Shown: in pieces, positions 46,805 through 55,778 of the stretch
How positions within the stretch are numbered: the stretch's first letter is position 1
Layout: the number at the start of each line of letters is the position of its first letter
NCBI GenBank assembly: GCA_050950785.1
Contig: JBMNIG010000028.1
Location: 49,911-113,910 of the forward strand
Length of the DNA: 64,000 nucleotides
Direction of reading: 5' to 3'
Source: JAAYOS01 sp050950785
GTDB lineage: Bacteria; Bacillota; Clostridia; Oscillospirales; JAAYOS01
The notes under the pieces: generated by a model
Told to the model about the DNA's origin: nothing
The model's input: only the letters and a program-made list of their open reading frames with translations
The model's database searches: none
Made by a program: the position numbers and the translations under genes

Positions 46805-49285
46805 ATGAAGTATAAAGATCCAAAGTATTCACCTGAGGAGAGAACAGAGGACCTTCTTAGTCGAATGACACTGGATGAGAAAGTTGCCCAGTTAAAAGCA
46901 GCATTGCCCATGACCGTGTTGGATGGAGATCACGTAAATTATGAGAAGCTTGAGAGTATAGCAAGGCATGGGCTTGGAAGAATGCCTCAGTTTACAATGG
47001 CGTCATTGAAATCTGCAAAGGAAATCGCCCGCATATATAACGACATACAGCGCTACATGGTAGAGAAAACGAGACTGGGTATTCCAATTATCACTCAGGT
47101 TGAATGCCTCAATGGCGTAATGGGGCCGGATGCTGAGAGTTTTCCCTCGCCTATTGGACTTGCGAGTACCTTCTCACCGAAGCATATTGAGGAAACAGGA
47201 AAGGTCGTCTCTCGTCAGATGAAAGCAGCCGGACTTAGGTATGGGCTTTCACCTGTTGTTGATCTTGCAAGGGACCCACGCTGGGGTAGGGTGTATGAGA
47301 CTTACGGTGAGGATACTTATCTAAGCAGCATAATGGGCACAAGCATGGTTAAAGGAATGCAACAAGGTGATATTAGAAATAATGTTGCATCCTGCGCAAA
47401 ACACTTTCTGGCGTATTCAGTTAGTGCAGGGGGCTTAAATACAGCAGAAGTATCAGCAGGATGGCGCGAACTGACAGAGCAACATGCAGCGCCTTATGAG
47501 GCCATGATACATGAAGCAGATTTGCAGGGTATTATGTGCACATACTCAGCTATTGATGGGGTTCCCGTAAGCGTTTCCAGACCAATTTTGACAGACCTTT
47601 TACGTAACAGGCTGGGGTTTGACGGAACAGCTGTATGTGATGGTGGATCTATTGAGCGTGCTCATTATTCCCAAGGTATAGGTCGGGATTTAGCCGAAAT
47701 TGCGGCCATGGCTGTAAAAGCAGGTCTGTGTGCGGATGCGCCGCGAACTGAAGCATTTCATCATTTGCCGCAGGCGCTTGAACGTGGCCTTTTGACCGAG
47801 GAAGATATTGATACTCAAGTTCGCCTTGTCCTTTTGCAAAAATTCAAGTTAGGTTTGTTTGATGAGCCTTATGTAGATATAAGTAGGATCGATGATGCTT
47901 ATGATCGCACTGACTCAGCAAGACTTAACCGTGAAATCTGCGAGCAGACCATTACACTTCTAAAGAATGAAAGCAATTTCCTTCCTCTAGCAAAGAAAAC
48001 TCACAAGATAGCAGTTATAGGTCCACATGGGAATGACTCCTCAATGATGTTTGCAGGATATACCTATTTACAGACCATTGAAATGTTCATGATGCTGCAA
48101 AAACGTTTAGGAGCGACAATGCAGGGTGTGTCATCAGAAATTGACGATAACGCGAACATCGCTGATATGATCCTATCCGATATGGGATCTGAGGAAAGAG
48201 CCAAAGCTCTCGATAAGATAAACGAAGTAGGATTGAAACAGTATTTACTAAAAGAAAAGTATGGTAGTCGGAGTGTCTTTGAGGCTATCAATGAAAAATG
48301 TGGCGGAACAGCGATTTATTGTCGTGGTAGTGGAGTTGAAGAGGGAAGCTGCGAAGAACTTCAAGAAGCACTCCAGATCGCAAAGAGCTCAGACATAGTC
48401 ATATTGACTGTAGGAGGCAAGTGCGGCTGGGGTAGAGATGCAACAAGTGGAGAGGGTAAAGATAGGATGTCTCTGAATCTTCCTGAGCCTCAAGATAACC
48501 TGCTTAGAGAGGTATGCAAGGTCAATCCGAATGTGGTCGTCGTTTTGTTTAACGGAAGGCCCATGAGTATAAATTATGCCGCAAAAAACGCACCTGCGAT
48601 TATAGAAGCATGGTTTCCAGGGCCATTCGGCGGAGAGGTAATCGCTGATATCATTTTTGGCGAAGTAAATCCATCCGGAAAACTTCCAATAACCATTCCT
48701 CGCACATCAATGCAGGTTCCAATTTTCTATAGCCACAAATTTGGAAGCGGATATGATCACGACAAAAGCGAAGACCATCTTGCTAGTATGTTTGGTGGTG
48801 GATATACAGACGGAGAAGATACGCCCCTATATTGCTTTGGGCATGGTCTAAGCTACACCACGTTTAAGATCGACAAACTAAGTCTGGATAAGACAGAGGC
48901 AGACACCCAATCAAAAATCACAATTTCCTGTGATGTGGAAAATGTCGGGGAGAGGAAGGGCAGTGAAGTTGTGCAGATCTACCTTGCTGTCCGAGGCTTG
49001 CCTGTTACAAGGCCAATTAAACAGCTTGTAGCGTTTGAGAAGGTAGAGCTCGATGTTGGAGAAAAGGCGCATATTGATTTTGAACTTCCCATAAACCGCA
49101 TTGGATTTGTCGATGAGGATCTGTCATGGAATGTAATGCCTTGCGCTGTTGAAGTCCAGGTGGGTAATAGTTCCGATAACATTTCCGAAAGAGCACGATT
49201 TGATGTAGTTGGTCAGGTACAAAAGTATGCGCGGGTGCAAAACTTCTTTACTAAGAGCAAGATTTATTATACGAAGTTGAAGTAG
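46805..49285 (+). CDS. GH3 glycoside hydrolase, cytoplasmic
   Basis: The 826-residue product has the two GH3 domains: a TIM barrel with DLARDPRWGRVYETYGEDTY, CAKHFLAYS (Lys199-His200) and FDGTAVCDGGSIERAH, where Asp279 is the likely nucleophile, and an alpha/beta sandwich from about 400, then a fibronectin-III-like C-terminus (SEVVQIYLAVRG). The nucleophile context C-D-G differs from the common S-D-W. No signal peptide is present, so it acts on imported material. GH3 enzymes remove terminal beta-linked glucose, GlcNAc, xylose or similar; the acid residue lies in the sandwich domain. It follows the catabolic operon by 100 bp. Confidence 0.92.
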   Translation: MKYKDPKYSPEERTEDLLSRMTLDEKVAQLKAALPMTVLDGDHVNYEKLESIARHGLGRMPQFTMASLKSAKEIARIYNDIQRYMVEKTRLGIPIITQVECLNGVMGPDAESFPSPIGLASTFSPKHIEETGKVVSRQMKAAGLRYGLSPVVDLARDPRWGRVYETYGEDTYLSSIMGTSMVKGMQQGDIRNNVASCAKHFLAYSVSAGGLNTAEVSAGWRELTEQHAAPYEAMIHEADLQGIMCTYSAIDGVPVSVSRPILTDLLRNRLGFDGTAVCDGGSIERAHYSQGIGRDLAEIAAMAVKAGLCADAPRTEAFHHLPQALERGLLTEEDIDTQVRLVLLQKFKLGLFDEPYVDISRIDDAYDRTDSARLNREICEQTITLLKNESNFLPLAKKTHKIAVIGPHGNDSSMMFAGYTYLQTIEMFMMLQKRLGATMQGVSSEIDDNANIADMILSDMGSEERAKALDKINEVGLKQYLLKEKYGSRSVFEAINEKCGGTAIYCRGSGVEEGSCEELQEALQIAKSSDIVILTVGGKCGWGRDATSGEGKDRMSLNLPEPQDNLLREVCKVNPNVVVVLFNGRPMSINYAAKNAPAIIEAWFPGPFGGEVIADIIFGEVNPSGKLPITIPRTSMQVPIFYSHKFGSGYDHDKSEDHLASMFGGGYTDGEDTPLYCFGHGLSYTTFKIDKLSLDKTEADTQSKITISCDVENVGERKGSEVVQIYLAVRGLPVTRPIKQLVAFEKVELDVGEKAHIDFELPINRIGFVDEDLSWNVMPCAVEVQVGNSSDNISERARFDVVGQVQKYARVQNFFTKSKIYYTKLK

Positions 49286-49304
49286 ATAAAAGCAAAGCAA
49301 TTGG

Positions 49305-49330
49305 GCAGGAGCGGCATAAAACGCTCCTGC
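49305..49330 (+). terminator. Hairpin after GH3
   Basis: GCAGGAGCG (49305-49313) and CGCTCCTGC (49322-49330) form a perfect 9-bp stem 20 bp after the GH3 stop. The tail on the plus strand is AAAAAG, not T-rich. Confidence 0.6.
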
Positions 49331-49426
49331 AAAAAGTATGCTGTCTGTTACGTTCGCCTGTAATTTGCGCAGAAAATATTCCAGGTGTATAATAATGAGT
49401 ATATTTATTATGGCGGTTGATAAAAA

Positions 49427-50956
49427 ATGAAAAAACTTAATACATTAATGGATACTACAGACACATTGGAAAAGAAAAATGCAAAGAAGGGGAAACTCAG
49501 CCTTGTAAAGTTGTTTGCATCGTTTTTTAAGGTAGGTCTAATAGGATTTGGTGGCGGAAGCGCGTTGATACCCGTAGTGGAGAAAGAGTTGGTGCAAAAC
49601 CGAAAGGCAATGGATGGGCAAGATTACCTAAAGCATACTGTTGTTGCCAACATTACTCCGGGTGCTTTGCCGGTTAAGCTTGGCGCAACTTGTGGATATC
49701 AACTTGGAGGTGTGCTCGGCTCAATCATAGGAGCGTTTGCAACCGCTTTACCCGGAGTGCTCCTGACGATAGCTCTTGTGGCAATGTTTAGTGCCCTTGG
49801 AGCAGGAGCAGTAGATTACGTTCGGTCTGCGTCGGTTGGTATTTCTTCCTTCATAGTATTTTTGCTTATAAGCTATGTGTTGAGGACGGTTCGCTCAGGC
49901 AACAGAAAAGTAAACTTGCTTTTATGCATAGTTGCATTTCTTCTTACTGGGGGTAAAGAGATTAGAGAAGTGGCTGGCGAGCTACTCAGTATCAATTCAA
50001 GTTTTTTTGGAACTCCCATATTTGACATTTCGACGATAGATCTTATTATCTTGTCTTTCTACTTAATACTCTTATCGACTAAGTTGAAAAATAAGTTTGA
50101 GTGGCTGATTGCGATAGCAACATCGATAATATATGCTTTTGTTGCGGGAAAGTTCGGGCAAGCCCTTGGCCTGGCTGGTTATAAAACGATTTTACTTCTC
50201 TTTATGATAGGATTGTTGGTTGCTTTGTATGTTGTTCGACGTGAAAAGTCGCAAGATAAAACAAAGATTTCATTTCCTAAGGCACCAGTAATCCTTGCGG
50301 CATTATTTGTTCTCGTTCCGGTAGTTATGGGAGCACTTACCCATCTATATCTTGGTGTTGAGTCCGAGCATACGGTTATGGAGTTTCTAGGACAAGCCGG
50401 GATTTCAACGGTCACTTCCTTTGGTGGCGGTGAAGCCTATGTATCCGTAGCAGACGGAGTTTTTGTTCAAAGTGGCTACATAGATTCCGATATATATTAT
50501 ACAAGGCTAGTACCGATTGCAAATGCTCTTCCCGGACCAATATTAGTAAAGATAGCAGCAGGCATAGGTTTTACTTTTGGTGAACAGGTTAGTTCAACAG
50601 CCTTAGGCTGGATTATATCTGTGATCACAGCGGCTCTGACCATAGGGCTGTGTAGCGCAATCGCTGTTGTAGTAATGCAATTATATGATAGTGTTAGCCA
50701 GTGGCAATTTATTATTGATTTGAAAAAATATATTTTACCTGTAATTTGTGGTATGTTGATTTCTACATCATGTGCAATGATATATGAGAGTATGAAGATA
50801 ACATCAGAAGCAGGGATAGCAGGTTTTGTTTCATTTCCGGTCATCGCAACTTCAATACTTGGAATATCGTTCATTCATAAGAAGTTTCGTGTACACGATG
50901 TGTTTATGTTACTTGGCATGGCTGCATTAAGTTTAATAACGCTGAAAGTTCTGTAA
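49427..50956 (+). CDS. CHR-family (chromate/anion) transporter, two-domain form
   Basis: The 509-residue membrane protein is two homologous halves: the first with LIGFGGGSALIPVVEKEL and ANITPGALPVKLG, the second with TVTSFGGGEAYVSVADGVFV and IANALPGPILVKIAAG. FGGG and PGx motifs are the hallmark of the CHR superfamily, known for chromate export; chromate mimics sulfate. About ten membrane segments are visible, plus a central stretch of extra residues between the halves. It lies after the GH3 gene on the same strand with its own terminator. The context of nine intracellular sulfatases suggests export of sulfate or another oxyanion; this is inference. Confidence 0.85.
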   Translation: MKKLNTLMDTTDTLEKKNAKKGKLSLVKLFASFFKVGLIGFGGGSALIPVVEKELVQNRKAMDGQDYLKHTVVANITPGALPVKLGATCGYQLGGVLGSIIGAFATALPGVLLTIALVAMFSALGAGAVDYVRSASVGISSFIVFLLISYVLRTVRSGNRKVNLLLCIVAFLLTGGKEIREVAGELLSINSSFFGTPIFDISTIDLIILSFYLILLSTKLKNKFEWLIAIATSIIYAFVAGKFGQALGLAGYKTILLLFMIGLLVALYVVRREKSQDKTKISFPKAPVILAALFVLVPVVMGALTHLYLGVESEHTVMEFLGQAGISTVTSFGGGEAYVSVADGVFVQSGYIDSDIYYTRLVPIANALPGPILVKIAAGIGFTFGEQVSSTALGWIISVITAALTIGLCSAIAVVVMQLYDSVSQWQFIIDLKKYILPVICGMLISTSCAMIYESMKITSEAGIAGFVSFPVIATSILGISFIHKKFRVHDVFMLLGMAALSLITLKVL

Positions 50957-50976
50957 CTATCTATTTGTGATACAGG

Positions 50977-51009
50977 AAAGGCTATTGGCATTTGCCAATA
51001 GCCTTTTTT
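50977..51009 (+). terminator. Rho-independent terminator after the two-domain CHR gene
   Basis: AAAGGCTATTGGC (50977-50989) and GCCAATAGCCTTT (50994-51006) form a perfect 13-bp stem, loop ATTT, with TTT following. Confidence 0.93.
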
Positions 51010-51104
51010 GCGTGGTGTGCACGCCATGGGCGCAGTATAACGGGAGAAAGTCCCTAGCTTGCTCGGTGGCAGAAAGTGCATAGTTAAGTCAAGGGCCGGT
51101 CGCA

Positions 51105-51138
51105 AAAAAGCTTTGCTGATTTATGGGCAAAGCTTTTT
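51105..51138 (-). terminator. Rho-independent terminator after the ROK repressor gene
   Basis: AAAAAGCTTTGC (51105-51116) and GCAAAGCTTTTT (51127-51138) form a perfect 12-bp stem; read on the minus strand it ends with a T run. Confidence 0.9.
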
Positions 51139-51181
51139 CTGGGAACTTTGGTATAGATAAAGGAGCAAAGCCGCCTCTGAC

Positions 51182-52390
51182 TTAATCGGGGGATGCATTA
51201 CGAAGAAAATACTCAATTGCAATTGCCGCGCCACCTATTGCACCTCGAAGAGGATTATAAGGTAGAAAAATAAAATCAGTGTTATTCCTTCCGTACACAT
51301 TCTTTCTTACAACATCAAGTAAAAGGTTCTGATTTGAGACACTATTGAATATTTGACCATCAACGAGAACATGTCTTGGACGTACAAAATTTATGTTGTT
51401 GGATAAACTTACACCTATAAATGTAACAGCAGAACGGAGTACTTCACCGACATAGATATCTCCGGAATCCTGTGCCAAAAGAATCTCATTCATTTCAAGG
51501 TTGTCTGAATCGTTACAGAGTATGTTGAGCATAGTTGGTAGGCCGTTCTTCATAATATTCTTGCACTGATTAACAATTGCGTTCTCGCTTGCAACCGCTT
51601 CTAGGCAGCCATAATTGCCGCATGCCTCACACTTAGGCCCATTAACGCTAATAACGCTATGTCCAATTTCACCAGCGCCAGCGATTTTTCCGTAATAAAG
51701 ACTTGATTTTTCAATTAACGGACAAGCCAAACCACGTGATACAAATAAGTATAAAAAGTAATCGGTTGATATACTACGGTCAAAGAGTTCAGCACCAATT
51801 GCGCGAGCGCGAACATTGTTTTCAATACATACAGTCATACTTAATTGTTCTTGGATATCTTTTGCCAGGTGCTTATCACTCCAATTGTGTCGTGGGGATT
51901 GATATATATATCCCTTATCACTATCAATAAATCCAGGAAGGCCTATTCCTAAACCTATGAGATTTTTGATTGGAATATTATTTTCGGCAATTAATTTCTT
52001 TATAGCAACTGAAATGAAATCAATCATACTTTCATAGTTCTTCGGAGCAGAACTAAGGTTTCTTTGATAAAGAACTTTTCCGCGAAAGTCTGTTAGAATA
52101 AGCGTTGTTCGATACGGACCAAGTTCTATTCCAAGCGCAAGCAGACTGTCCGGAATAAAATCCACGAGGATCGGTTTGCGTCCATATGAATCTGTGTTAG
52201 TTGAACCTAACTCACATACTACTTTTTCAGAAATGAGCTTATTTACAGTTGCAGCAACTGTGGGTGGTGTAAGGCCTAGTTTTTGAGAAAGTTCTACTCT
52301 TGATATGGGAGCATAGCGATAAATGGCTTCTCGAATCAGTGCCGCATTAGACTTTTTTACATCTGATTGATTGCTACCTTTGTAAATCAT
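51182..52390 (-). CDS. ROK-family transcriptional repressor (XylR/NagC type)
   Basis: The 402-residue product has an N-terminal winged helix-turn-helix (ISRVELSQKLGLTPPTVAATV) followed by a ROK sugar-kinase-like domain, with LGIELGPYRTTLILTDF and the zinc motif PKCEACGNYGCLEAVAS. The winged helix marks it as a repressor, not a kinase. Sugar or sugar-phosphate binding to the ROK domain would release it from DNA. It is divergent from the CHR gene pair at 52596 with about 205 bp between starts, so it likely controls these transporters and perhaps the sulfatase next to them. A good terminator follows it. Confidence 0.93.
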   Translation of the reverse strand: MIYKGSNQSDVKKSNAALIREAIYRYAPISRVELSQKLGLTPPTVAATVNKLISEKVVCELGSTNTDSYGRKPILVDFIPDSLLALGIELGPYRTTLILTDFRGKVLYQRNLSSAPKNYESMIDFISVAIKKLIAENNIPIKNLIGLGIGLPGFIDSDKGYIYQSPRHNWSDKHLAKDIQEQLSMTVCIENNVRARAIGAELFDRSISTDYFLYLFVSRGLACPLIEKSSLYYGKIAGAGEIGHSVISVNGPKCEACGNYGCLEAVASENAIVNQCKNIMKNGLPTMLNILCNDSDNLEMNEILLAQDSGDIYVGEVLRSAVTFIGVSLSNNINFVRPRHVLVDGQIFNSVSNQNLLLDVVRKNVYGRNNTDFIFLPYNPLRGAIGGAAIAIEYFLRNASPD

Positions 52391-52595
52391 TAGTTGTCCT
52401 CAACATTTGTCTAAATATTATGATGAAATATTACACATATAAGAATATCATAAACATATAAGCTGAACAAGATATTTACAACATAATGAAGTATAATTAC
52501 TTGCATACTCTTTTATTTACTGCAAATCTTTGATATAATCTGGTCTTGGTATTCAATCAACGCATGTTAAGTAATTAATTACTTTGGAGGACACA

Positions 52596-53195
52596 TTGAA
52601 AAAGAAAAAAGGTATTCGGTTTTTTTTGCAGCTTTTTTGGTCAACTTTTACACTCAGCGCTTTTACATTTGGTGGGGGCTATGTAATAGTTCCTCTCATG
52701 CGAAAGAAATTTGTTGAGAAGTATAAATGGATAGAAGAGCGGGAAATGTTAGATCTCGTTGCCATCGCCCAATCATCGCCTGGAGTAATAGCAGTAAACA
52801 CTTCCATACTTGTGGGATACCGTTTAGCAGGAGTGCTAGGGGCTTTATTTACAATAGTCGGAACTGTTTTGCCACCGTTAATAATTATTTCTGTTGTTTT
52901 TATCTTTTATAATGCTTTCAAGGAAAGTTCTGCTGTTGCTTCCGTGCTTCGAGGGATGAGTGTCGGAGTCGCCGCCGTGGTAGTTGATGCCATAGTCAAG
53001 ATGGCAGTAAATGTATTTAATGAAAAGAGTATATTCAGTACCTGCTTGATGGTGCTTTCCTTCATTGCCGCATTCTTCTTTAATGTGGACGTGAAGCTCA
53101 TACTACTTGCCTGTGCTTTACTTGGTCTTGCTTATTCGTTTTACTTACGATCTAAGAATAAGCTGGCAGAAGACGAGAAGGGAGGCGCAAAATGA
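52596..53195 (+). CDS. CHR-family transporter, single-domain subunit A
   Basis: The start is TTG 52596, 5 bp after GGAGG; the earlier in-frame TTG at 52584 lies in the SD itself. A TATAAT at 52534-52539 gives a promoter. The 199-residue product has SAFTFGGGYVIVPLMRKKFV and IAQSSPGVIAVNTSILVGY, the FGGGY and PG motifs of a short CHR protein, and about five membrane helices. It overlaps the second CHR gene by 4 bp (ATGA-type junction), so they should form a heterodimer. Role: anion (chromate/sulfate-like) transport by family. Confidence 0.88.
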   Translation: MKKKKGIRFFLQLFWSTFTLSAFTFGGGYVIVPLMRKKFVEKYKWIEEREMLDLVAIAQSSPGVIAVNTSILVGYRLAGVLGALFTIVGTVLPPLIIISVVFIFYNAFKESSAVASVLRGMSVGVAAVVVDAIVKMAVNVFNEKSIFSTCLMVLSFIAAFFFNVDVKLILLACALLGLAYSFYLRSKNKLAEDEKGGAK

Positions 53196-53767
53196 TACTT
53201 TTGAAACTGTTTTGGAGTTTTTTCCTTGTTGGCCTGTTCAGTTTTGGGGGCGGATACGCGGCCATGCCCTTTATTCAGGAGCAGGTAGTTGAACTGAATG
53301 GCTGGCTTACAATGAATGAGTTTGTAGATGTTGTAACCATCTCACAGATGACTCCGGGTCCAATTGCAATAAATGCCGCAACATTTGTAGGCACTAAAAT
53401 TTCCGGAATACCGGGCGCTGTCATAGCAACGATTGGATGTGTCACTCCGTCGTGTATTATTGTCCTGACCCTTGCATATCTCTACTACAAGTTTAGAGAA
53501 CTGTCGACCATTAAGGGGATATTGAAAGGACTCCGTCCGGCTGTTGTCTCGCTGATAGCTATCGCAGGTATCTCAATTCTCCAAATGGCACTTTTGGGGG
53601 CAGAAGCGGATTCGTGGCTTGCCATTGACCTTTCAAGCTTTGATTTTGTGGCTGCCATAGTGTTTGCAGTATCACTGTTTATATTAAGAAAATTCGAAAG
53701 TGATCCAATTTACGTAATGTTGGGGTCGGGTGTTGTTGGGTTGATAGTGTATTATGTTGCAGGGTGA
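53192..53767 (+). CDS. CHR-family transporter, single-domain subunit B
   Basis: The 191-residue product has FSFGGGYAAMPFIQEQVV and ISQMTPGPIAINAATFVG, typical of the second subunit, and five hydrophobic segments. Its ATG overlaps the stop of subunit A, so translation is coupled. A hairpin terminator follows at 53868. A decayed copy of part of this gene lies downstream of sulfatase 9 (55563-55655). Confidence 0.89.
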   Translation: MILLKLFWSFFLVGLFSFGGGYAAMPFIQEQVVELNGWLTMNEFVDVVTISQMTPGPIAINAATFVGTKISGIPGAVIATIGCVTPSCIIVLTLAYLYYKFRELSTIKGILKGLRPAVVSLIAIAGISILQMALLGAEADSWLAIDLSSFDFVAAIVFAVSLFILRKFESDPIYVMLGSGVVGLIVYYVAG

Positions 53768-54089
53768 TATACTCCCATAATTCATCGTACCACCTTATGA
53801 TCCCAAAGGTGTGGAGTTTCACACCAATTGCTGTAAAGTACTCTTCAAAATTTTAAAGAGCAAAAATGGGCTTGCCGGATTCATTCTCACTTTCCGGTAA
53901 GCCTATTATTAAGTGCGCCATGCATTATGCGCAACAAGTCGGTGAAAGTCTGCAAATAAAGCTGTTGGCAAGGCGAGCAGAGATTAACTAAGAGAGAATA
54001 ATACATATTTGGATGGTTAAAATTAGAGTTTTATGTTATAATCTATATAGAATAAATATACTTAATAAGTTATTTTGTGGAGTGATTTT
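53768..54089. other. Intergenic region between CHR pair and sulfatase 9
   Basis: 322 bp. It holds the CHR terminator at 53868-53910 and, near 54034-54042, TGTTATAAT, an extended -10 element for sulfatase 9. No coding frame is convincing. Confidence 0.5.
53868..53910 (+). terminator. Terminator after the CHR pair
   Basis: GGCTTGCCGGA (53869-53879) pairs with TCCGGTAAGCC (53893-53903) with one G-T wobble, followed by TATTATT. The same hairpin, slightly changed, recurs at 55683-55719. Confidence 0.75.
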
Positions 54090-55577
54090 ATGAAAAATAT
54101 GAGAAAAAAGGCCAATGATAGCATCAGACTACAAGCACATAGAGATTACTTATCTTCTATTACCACTCTAAGCAAGGATGAAAAGAAAGAAGTGCCCAAC
54201 ATTATTTTTATTTTGATGGATGATATGGGCTGGGGGGATCTATCTTGCTTTGGATCTAAATCAATAAAGACGCCTAATCTTGATAGAATGGCAGCTGAAG
54301 GTGCAATTTTAGAAAACTGCTATGCATCAAGTCCGGTATGCTCTCCGAGCAGATTTGGTTTTCTGACAGGCAGATATCCATGCAGGGGCTTTATCCAAAA
54401 TGTATTTTTCCCTACAGTGGACATTGATGAGAAATACATAGTACCAAATCGTGGTTATGAGAATTCAGAAGAAGAGGTAGATGGCAAAGCAAGCAGGCAG
54501 TTAATTGAGATGACGCAAAAAATGGCAAAGCATATAAGCAGCAATTTGCCGGTAGACGGCATTTTGCCTGATGAGATAACAATTGCGGAAATACTAAGGG
54601 CAAGAGGCTATAAGACAGCTATGTTTGGAAAGTGGCACCTTGGAGACCAAGAGCCACATTTGCCGAATGATAAAGGTTTTGATTACTTCTTTGGTGCACA
54701 TTACTCCAATGATATGTATCCTTACCACTTTTGGAGGAATAAGGAAGTAGCTATTGAGGCACCTTTTGATCAAAGTAAAATTACAGAATATCTAAACACT
54801 GATTTGTTTAGATTTATTAATGAAAATGCGGACGAGCCCTTCTTTGTATATTATGCTTCGCCGTGGCCACATCATCCTTTGAACTGTGGAGAGAAGTTTA
54901 GGGGAACGTCCAAGGCCGGATTATATGGAGATTGTATACAGGAGTTTGATCATGGAATCGGACAACTGTTTGAACTGTTAGAAGAAAAGGGCATTCTGGA
55001 CAATACATTTATAGTTTTCACATCCGATAACGGACCATGGCATCAAGGCTCGCCAGGAGGACATCGTGGTAGAAAAGGAAACAATTTTGACGGTGGGCAG
55101 ATAGTTCCGACTATATGTTATTGGAAAAATCAAATAATCAATGGTGTCATCAAGGAACAGTCTATGAATATAGATTTCTTGCCTACGTTCTGTGAAATAG
55201 TCGGAGTTGATTTGCCATCCGACAGAATTATTGACGGTAAAAGTATTTTATCGCTATTAAGAGGTGAAACCAATAAAAGCCCGCACGATTATCTGGTTTT
55301 CATTAATTCATTCCTACCAGAGGATCAGGGCTCTGCAGTTAGATCGAAGGACAATTTTAAATACTATAAGGCTGCAGGTAGCGATAATGCAGTCTATAAA
55401 CAATTGAAAGTTCATTCATTTTTGTTTGATCTAAACCATGATATCGATGAATCATATGACGTTAAGGATTTATATCCTGAGAAGCATAAAGAACTAAGAG
55501 AGTATTTGAATAGCTTTAATGAGTCAATTAGTAAAAATACTAGGGGATGGTTATTGGAGAATGGAGCAGGTAGTTGA
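54090..55577 (+). CDS. S1-type sulfatase 9, arylsulfatase-like, Cys-type, cytoplasmic
   Basis: ATG 54090 follows GGAG by 7 bp (TTG 54075 is in frame upstream). The 495-residue product has ILMDDMGWGDLSCFGS, the formylglycine motif CSPSR at Cys84 with FGFLTGRYPC, TAMFGKWHLGDQEPHLP and TSDNGPWHQGSPGGH. This is the classic arylsulfatase layout and unlike the other eight. The N-terminal 30 residues are basic and polar, not a signal peptide. The C-terminus ends in DNA that matches the CHR gene (see 55563), so its natural end may have been changed by recombination. A ROK-controlled partner of the CHR pair is a reasonable guess. Confidence 0.9.
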   Translation: MKNMRKKANDSIRLQAHRDYLSSITTLSKDEKKEVPNIIFILMDDMGWGDLSCFGSKSIKTPNLDRMAAEGAILENCYASSPVCSPSRFGFLTGRYPCRGFIQNVFFPTVDIDEKYIVPNRGYENSEEEVDGKASRQLIEMTQKMAKHISSNLPVDGILPDEITIAEILRARGYKTAMFGKWHLGDQEPHLPNDKGFDYFFGAHYSNDMYPYHFWRNKEVAIEAPFDQSKITEYLNTDLFRFINENADEPFFVYYASPWPHHPLNCGEKFRGTSKAGLYGDCIQEFDHGIGQLFELLEEKGILDNTFIVFTSDNGPWHQGSPGGHRGRKGNNFDGGQIVPTICYWKNQIINGVIKEQSMNIDFLPTFCEIVGVDLPSDRIIDGKSILSLLRGETNKSPHDYLVFINSFLPEDQGSAVRSKDNFKYYKAAGSDNAVYKQLKVHSFLFDLNHDIDESYDVKDLYPEKHKELREYLNSFNESISKNTRGWLLENGAGS

Positions 55578-55655
55578 ACTGAACGGTTGACTTACCATGA
55601 GTGATTTTGTGGATGTTGTGACCATTTCGCAGATCCCCGGGTCCAATCATAAATC
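55563..55655 (+). pseudogene. Relic of a CHR subunit-B gene overlapping the sulfatase 9 stop
   Basis: From 55563 the DNA matches 53278-53370 inside CHR subunit B at roughly 80 percent or more by eye (shared GAGCAGGTAGTTGAACTGAA, GTGGATGTTGT versus GTAGATGTTGT, CCGGGTCCAAT). The relic includes the region coding QVVELNG...DVVTISQ and then breaks off; sulfatase 9 reads the first 15 bases in another frame to its stop. A copy of the CHR terminator follows at 55683, so the relic is a CHR gene with most of its body deleted. Confidence 0.75.
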
Positions 55656-55682
55656 CCTAAAGATTCTGTTTGATAAAAATAT

Positions 55683-55726
55683 GGGCTTACCGGATTCACT
55701 CTCACGTTCCGGTAGGCCCATTATTG
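55683..55726 (+). terminator. Copy of the CHR terminator hairpin
   Basis: GGGCTTACCGGA (55683-55694) pairs with TCCGGTAGGCCC (55708-55719) with one wobble, followed by ATTATTG. It resembles 53868-53910 including its loop (TTCACTCTCACGT versus TTCATTCTCACTT). Confidence 0.7.
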
Positions 55727-55778
55727 ATATGGAGGGTAGTTTGCCAAATCAGCGAAATCGAGCGAGTTGTGCCCGTAT

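Noticed and set aside
49427..53767. Chromate-resistance cluster
   Set aside because: The CHR genes lack a chromate-sensing partner and lie among sulfatase and sugar genes, so the family name alone does not support this role.
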